From Sphingobacterium sp. SGR-19 (GTDB lineage: Bacteria > Bacteroidota > Bacteroidia > Sphingobacteriales > Sphingobacteriaceae), in contig NZ_JAAKGS010000008.1 of NCBI RefSeq assembly GCF_011043555.1, forward strand, positions 1 through 64,000: 64,000 bases of DNA, read 5' to 3'. Below, piece after piece: positions 57,978 through 64,000 of this stretch (its first letter is position 1; every line of letters begins with the position of its first letter). The position numbers and the translations under genes were made by a program. Below the pieces are notes generated by a model. It saw nothing but the letters and a program-made list of their open reading frames with translations. It made no database searches and was not told the origin of the DNA.

Positions 57978-58723
57978 GCCTTCATTTCTAGGATGGTCTC
58001 TGTTGGACCGGGTTGCAAACTGGAAAAATTAATGACTCGTTTCTGAAGGGAGAGTGCATCGAATAAAAGCAATTTACCCGTCAGCTTGTCTGGCAAATCC
58101 AGCAACACTTTGATAACCTCATTTGCCATCAGCATACCCGCTACCATGCTGCCGATAATGTATGTGCCCGAGACTTCGCAACCTGTCCCTTCGGTGGCTG
58201 GTTGCAGCGTGAATAAATCGTCTATGGCCAGGCGCTGCGCTTCGTAGTTAAAAACGGTAATTTGTACTTCAGAACGAAAAACAGACCCGTAGATGACTGG
58301 TATACCAAGCTGAATACCCGTGTGGCCTATTAATAATCGCGCTGGAAAATTGTCTGTGGCATCGATGATGATGTCATATGCAGAAAATATGGCGTGAATG
58401 TTGGTTTCATCTACAAAAAATGGGTGCTCTCTGAAAATCGTTTCCCGATATCGGTCCTTTAAATGGGCGACAGCAGCTGCAGTTTTCAATTCTCCAATTT
58501 GCGCTGGCGTATAGAGATATTGGCGTGCTAGATTTTTAAGTTCAACTTTATCGCCGTCGATTATTCCAATATATCCGATACCGCTAGAGGCTAGTGCGGA
58601 AATCACAGGGCAACCCAGACCTCCGGCACCAACTACAAGAATGCGGGTACATTTTAATTTGTCGAGACCCTTCTTGCCAATAAACGGCAGTTGAAGATGA
58701 TCGCTGAAAAATCTACTATGCAT
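57974..58723 (-). CDS. moeB: MoeB/ThiF family adenylyltransferase
   Basis: 249 residues. ATP-binding GAGGLGCPVISALASSG, GDKVELKNLARQ and DATDNFPAR are clear. It should adenylylate the Gly-Gly end of MoaD (or of ThiS). The first CxxC zinc pair of E. coli MoeB is missing and only one Cys stands where the second pair would be (GTGCEVSGTY), so it is a zinc-less variant. Located within the Moco operon, a MoaD-activating role is favoured. Confidence 0.85.
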   Translation of the reverse strand: MHSRFFSDHLQLPFIGKKGLDKLKCTRILVVGAGGLGCPVISALASSGIGYIGIIDGDKVELKNLARQYLYTPAQIGELKTAAAVAHLKDRYRETIFREHPFFVDETNIHAIFSAYDIIIDATDNFPARLLIGHTGIQLGIPVIYGSVFRSEVQITVFNYEAQRLAIDDLFTLQPATEGTGCEVSGTYIIGSMVAGMLMANEVIKVLLDLPDKLTGKLLLFDALSLQKRVINFSSLQPGPTETILEMKA

Positions 58724-58753
58724 TTCGCTTATTCGGTTATATCTGTTATCTTA

Positions 58754-59101
58754 TTAGTTCTGTAATGCAATATATACCAACCCGTCTTCCACTTTTACCG
58801 GATAGGTCTTGATGGCGCATTCATCGCCAGAGAGACATTCTCCCGTGTCCAGTGCGAATGTTTTTTTATGGAAAGGACAGGCGATCTTGGGTTTATCTCC
58901 TAATGATCCGATCATACCGCGACTAAGAATCATTTGCTTTTTATGGGGGCATTCATTCTGTGTGGCGTACCATTCATTACGGCGCTTGAAATAGAACAAC
59001 GCAACCTGCTGATCCTCTAGTTTTAAACAGACACCTCCGTTTTCAATGGTGTCTTCTACTCGACAAGCTAATTTCCATGACGTGGTTGTTAACGTTTCCA
59101 T
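58754..59101 (-). CDS. nirD: nitrite reductase small subunit (Rieske-like)
   Basis: 115 residues. A Rieske-like fold with ECPHKKQMILSRGMIG and CPFHKKTFALDTGECLSGDE. The first Cys-Pro-His and second Cys-Pro-Phe-His are kept, so it may bind a [2Fe-2S] cluster, unlike E. coli NirD, which lacks the cluster. It works with NirB, encoded 34 bases upstream. Confidence 0.9.
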   Translation of the reverse strand: METLTTTSWKLACRVEDTIENGGVCLKLEDQQVALFYFKRRNEWYATQNECPHKKQMILSRGMIGSLGDKPKIACPFHKKTFALDTGECLSGDECAIKTYPVKVEDGLVYIALQN

Positions 59102-59135
59102 AATGATCTTGTGTTAAAGTTTCGTATTTATTTGA

Positions 59136-61655
59136 TTAATATGTTATTGGAGCATTCCAGTCGGCCGCTTTCTTTTGTCCGCGCATTTCTTCGAATTTCA
59201 CCGTTTCATCTTTTTCGGAAGGAGCATTCACAAAATGAACAAATCGCTTGCGTATATCAGGGTTGTTAACCGCGACCTTCCATTCACATTGATAGGCGTC
59301 TACTAATGCCTGCATCTCTTGTTCCCAGGTTTCCGCCATTCCCAGACTGTCTTCCACAACAACATTTCGAAGATAATCGACGCCTCCTTCCATTTTGTTT
59401 AGCCAAGTGGCCGTACGTGTCAATGGATCGGCAGTGTGTATATAAAACATGAGGAACCGATCCAGATAACGAATACAAGTCTCGCTATCGATATCACTCA
59501 CCAAGAGATGTGCATGTTGAGGTTTGCTGCCACCATTTCCGCATACATACAAATTCCAGCCTTTCTCCGTCGCTATAATTCCAAAATCCTTGCTTTGGGC
59601 TTCGGCACATTCCCGGATACAACCGCTAACGGCGGATTTCAATTTGTGAGGAGATCGGACCCCACGATACCGTTCTTCGATCTGAATGGCAAAGGATACG
59701 CTGTCATGAAGGCCAAAACGGCACCATGTGCTTCCTACACAGCTTTTTACCGTGCGTAAAGCTTTTCCGTAAGCGTGTCCACTTTCAAAGCCAGCGGCAA
59801 TCAGCTCTTCCCATATAAAAGGAAGATCATTGAGGTGCGCTCCAAACATATCAATACGTTGCCCGCCCGTGATTTTGGTGTAAAGGGCGTATTTCTTGGC
59901 GATTTCTCCGATAACGATCAGTTTTTCTGGCGTGATTTCGCCACCCGGTATGCGTGGTACAACAGAATAAGTTCCACCACGTTGTATATTAGCCAAAAAG
60001 CGATCGTTGCTATCTTGCGCTACATCATTTCCTTTTCCAAGTATCATCTCGTTCCAAAGACTTGCCAGCAGGGAAGAAACCAGTGGTTTGCAGACTTCAC
60101 AACCGTGTCCTGTTCCAAGATTGTCCAGCACGCTGTCGTAGGTTCTTAGATCATGGATCTTGATGAGATCAAATAGTTCTTGTCGACTGAAATTAAAATG
60201 TTCACATATCGTATTACGAATATATTTACCTTGTTTCTTCATGGTATATGCTACCAGATCTTTGACCATAGGGACGCAGCCGCCACAACCAGAACCAGCT
60301 TTTGTACATTTCTTTATGCTATCTGCATTTTCGCACCCCTGTTGAATAACGGCATCGCATATCTGTGCCTTTGTAACACCCTCACAACTACAAATCAATG
60401 CGGAATCTGGTAAGGATTCCAATCCTGCGCCAGCAGGTTTACTTTCACTTTGTTCCCCTAAAAGGAGCGTTTCGGGGTGTTCCGGTAGGGGCATGTTATT
60501 ATTTACAGTCTGTAATAACATATTGTAACTCGCTGCTTCACCCACCAAAATACCACCTAACAGCCTTTTGCCGTCGGGACTGATGTTGAGCCGTTTGTAA
60601 ATACCTTTGTTTTTGTCTTCCAGAAGAATGGTCCGGGCGTGAGGCTCTGTGATAAATGGATCTCCAAAACTAGCCACATCGACACCCATTAATTTTAGCT
60701 TGGTGCTCATGTCAAAACCAGCGAAAAGCTTCTGTTCGCCAGAAATAGTTGTTGCAGCGACCTCCGCCATTTCGTATCCAGGGGCTACCAAGCCATATAT
60801 CATTTCGTTATAAAGGGCGCATTCACCGATAGCGAAGGTGTGAGGGTCGGACGTACGCATGTTCTCATCGACGACGATTCCTCCGCGAGGTCCAATAGCC
60901 AGTCCCGCAGCTTTTGCTAACTCATCACGAGGTTTGATGCCTGCCGATATGATCAAGATATCGCTGTCCAATTGAGAGCCATCAGCGAATGCAAGCCCTG
61001 TTATTTTATTTCCGCCTAGTATTTGGGTAGTGGATTTTTGCAGGAAGCAGGTCAATCCAAGTGCCTGTAGCTTATTTTGTAATATGCTACTGGCCATATC
61101 GTCAATTTGTCTGGGCATTAGCCGTGGAGCAAATTCCACGACTGCTGATTCTTTTATGCCGAGATCTACGAGTGCTTTTGCGGCTTCCAGACCTAACAAT
61201 CCCCCGCCAATGACCGTGCCTTTATTTGCGGTCGAGGCGTATGCTTTAATTTGGTCAAGGTCTTCGATAGTGCGATATAAAAATACCCCTTCTTTGTCGA
61301 CGCCGGGAATTGGGGGGACAAAAGCAGCCGATCCAGTAGCGAAGATCAGGTAATCGTAATCTATCTGGATGTCTTTTTTGGAATGGATACGTTTTTTTTC
61401 AATATCAATGTGTACAATAGGGTCATGAAGGTGTAAATCGATGTTATTTTCTTCGTACCACTCATTTTTTGACAAAAATAAATCATCTAATGTCTTATTT
61501 CCGAAATAATCAGTGAGATGTACGCGGTCATAAGCGTGAATTGGTTCTTCACCGAACACTATTAATTTAAAATTTTTGCTTTTTGCTTTTAATTTCTCGC
61601 AAAACTTATAGCTAACCATCCCATTTCCGATTATTGCGACTGTTTTTGTTTTCAT
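59136..61655 (-). CDS. nirB: NADH-dependent nitrite reductase large subunit
   Basis: 839 residues. In order: FAD/NADH domain (IGNGMVSYKFCEKL, GGGLLGLEAAKALVDLG), two BFD-type [2Fe-2S] domains (ICSCEGVTKAQ...GCGGC and GHGCEVC), a ferredoxin-like half domain, and the siroheme/[4Fe-4S] domain with cysteines in SCVGSTWC and SGCIRECAEAQ. It reduces nitrite to ammonium in the cytoplasm. First gene of the long leftward operon; its siroheme needs cobA, divergent on the right. The N-terminal flavin module is a relative of the one fused to the nitrate reductase in the same operon. Confidence 0.95.
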   Translation of the reverse strand: MKTKTVAIIGNGMVSYKFCEKLKAKSKNFKLIVFGEEPIHAYDRVHLTDYFGNKTLDDLFLSKNEWYEENNIDLHLHDPIVHIDIEKKRIHSKKDIQIDYDYLIFATGSAAFVPPIPGVDKEGVFLYRTIEDLDQIKAYASTANKGTVIGGGLLGLEAAKALVDLGIKESAVVEFAPRLMPRQIDDMASSILQNKLQALGLTCFLQKSTTQILGGNKITGLAFADGSQLDSDILIISAGIKPRDELAKAAGLAIGPRGGIVVDENMRTSDPHTFAIGECALYNEMIYGLVAPGYEMAEVAATTISGEQKLFAGFDMSTKLKLMGVDVASFGDPFITEPHARTILLEDKNKGIYKRLNISPDGKRLLGGILVGEAASYNMLLQTVNNNMPLPEHPETLLLGEQSESKPAGAGLESLPDSALICSCEGVTKAQICDAVIQQGCENADSIKKCTKAGSGCGGCVPMVKDLVAYTMKKQGKYIRNTICEHFNFSRQELFDLIKIHDLRTYDSVLDNLGTGHGCEVCKPLVSSLLASLWNEMILGKGNDVAQDSNDRFLANIQRGGTYSVVPRIPGGEITPEKLIVIGEIAKKYALYTKITGGQRIDMFGAHLNDLPFIWEELIAAGFESGHAYGKALRTVKSCVGSTWCRFGLHDSVSFAIQIEERYRGVRSPHKLKSAVSGCIRECAEAQSKDFGIIATEKGWNLYVCGNGGSKPQHAHLLVSDIDSETCIRYLDRFLMFYIHTADPLTRTATWLNKMEGGVDYLRNVVVEDSLGMAETWEQEMQALVDAYQCEWKVAVNNPDIRKRFVHFVNAPSEKDETVKFEEMRGQKKAADWNAPITY

Positions 61656-61742
61656 TTTTCAGGTATTTAGAGGTAAAAAACGACTATTTGTGATTTACTT
61701 CTGCTAATTTATGGTTTTTTATATTAAAAAATCAAATATTTT

Positions 61743-61756
61743 ATGATTTATGTCAT
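61743..61756. promoter_or_regulatory. Crp/Fnr-type dyad in the nirB-cobA divergent region
   Basis: ATGA-N6-TCAT is a perfect 4-bp dyad containing the TGA-N6-TCA core shared by CRP and FNR boxes. It lies near the middle of the 160-base AT-rich divergent promoter region, and an FNR-type regulator gene is at the far end of the operon. The core is short and chance occurrence is possible. Confidence 0.35.
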
Positions 61757-61765
61757 GTTAATTTT

Positions 61766-61773
61766 TATTTTTG
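61766..61773 (+). promoter_or_regulatory. -7 element facing cobA
   Basis: TATTTTTG fits TAnnTTTG, giving a leader of about 38 bases to the cobA ATG. No TTTG at -33. Confidence 0.35.
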
Positions 61774-61815
61774 ATTCATAAATTGTGATTTTTTTAAACT
61801 TTTTAAATAAAAAAT

Positions 61816-62568
61816 ATGGTTAAAAGTCTAAAAATAGTTGGTTCTGGTCCGGGAGATTTGGAATTATTGACTATAAAAGCATACAAAGCCATAAAAAATG
61901 CTGAAATTTTGCTTTATGATAACTTGGTTAATGAAGAAATGCTTCATATTGCTTCGAAAGAATGTCAAAAAGTATACGTAGGAAAGCATCCATACGGAAA
62001 ATATATGCCACAGGACGATATAAATACGTTAATCGCTTATTATTGTGAACGTTTTTCTAGCGTAGTAAGGTTGAAAGGAGGCGATCCCTATATATTTGGC
62101 AGAGGATTTGAAGAGTGGTTTGTTGCAAAGGGACTCGATATCGATGTCGAATATATACCTGGAATCAGTAGTATGCAAGGTGCCGGACTGAGTGATATAC
62201 CGTTAACTCATCGTGGTGTCAGCGAAGGAATATGGGTTCTGACCGGTATGAAAAAAAATGGCGATATTGCGGCTGACCTTTCGTTGGCCGTTCACAGCAA
62301 TTCTACCGTGGTTATATATATGGGTATGCGAAAGCTTGCTGAAATCGCTAGAATATATTCGATGCACGGTAAAGGAGGCAAACCGGCCGCTATTATACAA
62401 CAGGTTTCTCGGGCAGCTGAAAAGAAAGTCGTGTGCAAAGTCAAGGATCTCGTAAAAGTTAGTCAAGAAGCGCGCATGTCGCATCCGGCAATTATCGTGA
62501 TAGGAGAGGTTGTCGATCTACAATGCAACCTGTCGTCCTTGTTGCAGCAGGAGCGAAACATCGTATAA
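61816..62568 (+). CDS. cobA: uroporphyrinogen-III C-methyltransferase (SUMT)
   Basis: 250 residues. VGSGPGDLELLTIKAYKAI, VRLKGGDPYIFGRGFEE and EYIPGISSMQGAGLSDIPLTHRG are the SUMT signatures. It methylates uroporphyrinogen III twice to precorrin-2, the siroheme precursor, which NirB needs. The dehydrogenase and ferrochelatase steps (CysG N-domain) are not encoded here. Divergent from nirB. Confidence 0.92.
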   Translation: MVKSLKIVGSGPGDLELLTIKAYKAIKNAEILLYDNLVNEEMLHIASKECQKVYVGKHPYGKYMPQDDINTLIAYYCERFSSVVRLKGGDPYIFGRGFEEWFVAKGLDIDVEYIPGISSMQGAGLSDIPLTHRGVSEGIWVLTGMKKNGDIAADLSLAVHSNSTVVIYMGMRKLAEIARIYSMHGKGGKPAAIIQQVSRAAEKKVVCKVKDLVKVSQEARMSHPAIIVIGEVVDLQCNLSSLLQQERNIV

Positions 62569-62653
62569 TTGTTTTAACGGTTAATATGTTTAATGGCCAG
62601 TTTCCTGCATGCTTTTTGCTGGTGATAGTTGATAATCTATAAACAAGAAAGTT

Positions 62654-63085
62654 ATGATGAAGATACTATTCATATGGCTAAGTATGCTGACTGGGTTTCA
62701 TGCAATAGCACAGAATAACCAAGATATAGTCGGAAAGTGGAAAACCGTAGACGATGAAACAGGAGAAGCAAAATCTATTGTGGAAATTTTCCAAAAGACA
62801 GATGGGAAATATTATGGAAAAATTAGCAAACTCCTCATCAAGCCAGAGAACGACAAATGTGTGCGGTGTAAAGATGATCGTAAAAACAAACCTCTATTAG
62901 GACTGGAGATTATTCGGGGGATAACAAAAAGAGGTGATGAATTTTCTGGTGGGACCATCACAGATCCTAAAAATGGAAAGACGTATAAGTGTACTATTAC
63001 GAGAGAGGGAAATAAACTTCTTGTGCGGGGTTATGTTGGGTTTTCTTTGATCGGTCGAACCCAGACCTGGCAGCTGACAAACTGA
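62654..63085 (+). CDS. DUF2147 secreted protein
   Basis: 143 residues with signal peptide (cleavage near AIAQ). The lipocalin-like DUF2147 pattern is seen: IVGKWKTVDDETGEAKSIVEIF, YYGKISKLL, GGTITDPKNGKTYKCTI and LLVRGYVGFSLIGRTQTW. A Cys-Val-Arg-Cys pair sits in the middle. Function is unknown; probably periplasmic. Confidence 0.85.
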   Translation: MMKILFIWLSMLTGFHAIAQNNQDIVGKWKTVDDETGEAKSIVEIFQKTDGKYYGKISKLLIKPENDKCVRCKDDRKNKPLLGLEIIRGITKRGDEFSGGTITDPKNGKTYKCTITREGNKLLVRGYVGFSLIGRTQTWQLTN

Positions 63086-63136
63086 TTTTTCTCTAAAAAC
63101 AAGGTCTTAATGGCTGAGAAGATTTACACAAATCCA

Positions 63137-63170
63137 TTTTATATGCGGTGCAATTATATTGCATATAAAA
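63137..63170. repeat. nested inverted repeats upstream of the ABC permease gene
   Basis: TTTTATATGC (63137-63146) and GCATATAAAA (63161-63170) are perfect 10-bp arms. Overlapping the right arm is a second palindrome TGCAAT-TAT-ATTGCA (63149-63163). Either a terminator for the DUF2147 gene or an operator, since the TTG of the promoter below lies within it. Confidence 0.5.
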
Positions 63171-63189
63171 GTTGATTTATGTAAGTTTG
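63159..63189 (+). promoter_or_regulatory. promoter of the MacB-type permease gene
   Basis: TTG (63159-63161), 20 bases, then TAAGTTTG (63182-63189). This fits the Bacteroidota promoter with a short leader of roughly 10 bases to the ATG at 63206. The -33 part lies inside the palindrome. Confidence 0.5.
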
Positions 63190-63205
63190 GACGAAATAAC
63201 GCGCC

Positions 63206-64000
63206 ATGTCTGTTAATATGTCTTATCGCGAGAATGTTAAACTTGCCTTGCAATCCATTGTAAGCAATAAGTTGCGTACTTTTCTCACGGCACTGATTAT
63301 TGCAATAGGTATTATGGCCCTTATTGGCGTGTTGACTTCCATTGACGCTATGCAAAGCTCGCTGACCAATTCCTTTTCGTCTATGGGGGCAAATTCTTTC
63401 AATATCCGCAACCGTGGACTGAATGTCCAGATTGGTTCGTCGGGAAGTCAGGCAAAAGTCTTTCCTTCCATCACGTACCGAGATGCATTGGCGTTTAAAG
63501 AAAGATTTGAGTATAATGCCGTTGTTTCGCTTAATGCAAATGTGACCGGAGGAGCAACGGCTAAATACAAAACAGAAAAAACAAACCCCAACATCAATGT
63601 GGTTGGCGGCGATAATTATTATCTTCGAACAGCAGGTTACCAACTTAGTGCCGGACGGGATTTTACAGAACAGGATTTAGATAATGCCAGTAATGTGGCC
63701 ATTATAGGGGAAGAGGTTAAGAGTAAATTATTTAAAAACAACAAGAATCCGATAGGAGAGTATATTACCATAGGTGGAGAGCGGTTTACAGTGGTTGGTG
63801 TATTGGAAAGTAAAGGTTCTAGTGCTGGCTTCGGGTCAGACAAAACGTGTTTTATTCCCCTGTCACGAGGAAGGGCGATGATGACCCAAGGAAACCCTTC
63901 TTATGTCATTACGGTCATGACGACAGATCCCTATAAAATGGAAGGGGCAGAAGGAGAGGCTATTGCAACCTTTCGCAAAATTAGGGGATTGACGGCTAAA
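63206..64000 (+). CDS. MacB-type ABC transporter permease (partial, 3' end outside window)
   Basis: 265 codons are open to the end of the window. MSYRENVKLALQSIVSNKLRTFLTALIIAIGIMALIGVLTS is the cytoplasmic helix plus first membrane helix of MacB_PCD permeases. The periplasmic domain follows with AGRDFTEQDLDNASNVAIIGEEV and GGERFTVVGVLESKG. The three C-terminal helices (FtsX domain) lie beyond base 64000. No ATPase gene is visible on the left; it may lie downstream. An efflux or lipoprotein-type transporter is likely. Confidence 0.85.
   Translation, partial: MSVNMSYRENVKLALQSIVSNKLRTFLTALIIAIGIMALIGVLTSIDAMQSSLTNSFSSMGANSFNIRNRGLNVQIGSSGSQAKVFPSITYRDALAFKERFEYNAVVSLNANVTGGATAKYKTEKTNPNINVVGGDNYYLRTAGYQLSAGRDFTEQDLDNASNVAIIGEEVKSKLFKNNKNPIGEYITIGGERFTVVGVLESKGSSAGFGSDKTCFIPLSRGRAMMTQGNPSYVITVMTTDPYKMEGAEGEAIATFRKIRGLTAK

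Noticed and set aside
61771..61785. FNR box TTGAT-N4-ATCAA in the nirB-cobA region
   Set aside because: Only the left half fits (TTGAT then AAATT); the right half does not match.

Overview
The window comes from a Bacteroidota chromosome, most likely a Sphingobacteriaceae-type organism (Sphingobacterium, Olivibacter or Parapedobacter relatives; genus not resolved). The support is three TonB-dependent receptors (two SusC type paired with SusD, one siderophore type), an ECF sigma/FecR pair, a SusR-type regulator, a flexirubin/aryl-polyene type gene set, and promoters of the Bacteroidota form TTTG-N19-TAnnTTTG. No tRNA, rRNA, CRISPR array, complete insertion sequence or prophage was seen.

Region 1 (1-6540): the tail of an unknown gene, a flavin-dependent halogenase-like gene, and divergent from it a tightly packed operon: tyrosine ammonia-lyase, FabG-like reductase, ketosynthase, acyl carrier protein, acyltransferase and hotdog dehydratase. 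Together they look like part of a flexirubin or aryl-polyene pathway: tyrosine to 4-coumarate, then polyene extension on an ACP. Region 2 (6541-12000): proline genes proC-proB, exonuclease VII genes xseA-xseB, and a secreted serine hydrolase that carries a GH3 C-terminal remnant. Region 3 (12000-18900): ECF sigma factor, FecR, SusC and SusD, ending in a metallophosphatase pseudogene and a strong terminator. Region 4: radA and a DUF808 membrane protein.

Region 5 (21470-35830): a glucan utilisation locus. A SusR-like membrane regulator precedes susC-susD-susE-like genes and GH66, GH31 and GH97 enzymes. GH66 points to dextran or isomalto-oligosaccharides. A 9-bp inverted repeat sits just upstream of the susC promoter. 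A perfect 12-bp hairpin terminates the operon. Region 6 (35825-45035): a TlpA-like thioredoxin, an AraC regulator whose near-consensus promoter abuts a C10 tract, a NagB-PIG-L fusion, and a three-gene set (TonB receptor, DUF4374 lipoprotein, PepSY-TM protein) matching the Bacteroides xusABC xenosiderophore system. Its promoter carries two copies of a TTTAGA-N5-TCTAAA-like dyad.

Region 7 (45233-62568): a small membrane protein, an FNR-type regulator with four cysteines aligned to E. coli FNR, and a 13-gene leftward nitrate assimilation/molybdenum cofactor operon: nirB, nirD, moeB-like, moaC-moaB fusion, moeA, narK-type transporter, a nitrate reductase fused to a NirB-like flavoprotein module, a nitrite/sulfite-reductase-like protein fused to rubredoxin, a TauE/SafE transporter, moaA, moaD, moaE and mobA. 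Divergent cobA (SUMT) would feed siroheme to NirB. The window closes with a DUF2147 protein and the start of a MacB-type ABC permease.

The least described pieces are the nitrite-reductase-like/rubredoxin fusion next to the self-contained nitrate reductase, and several regulatory arrangements: the dual xus operator, the SusR-adjacent inverted repeat and the C10 promoter tract.
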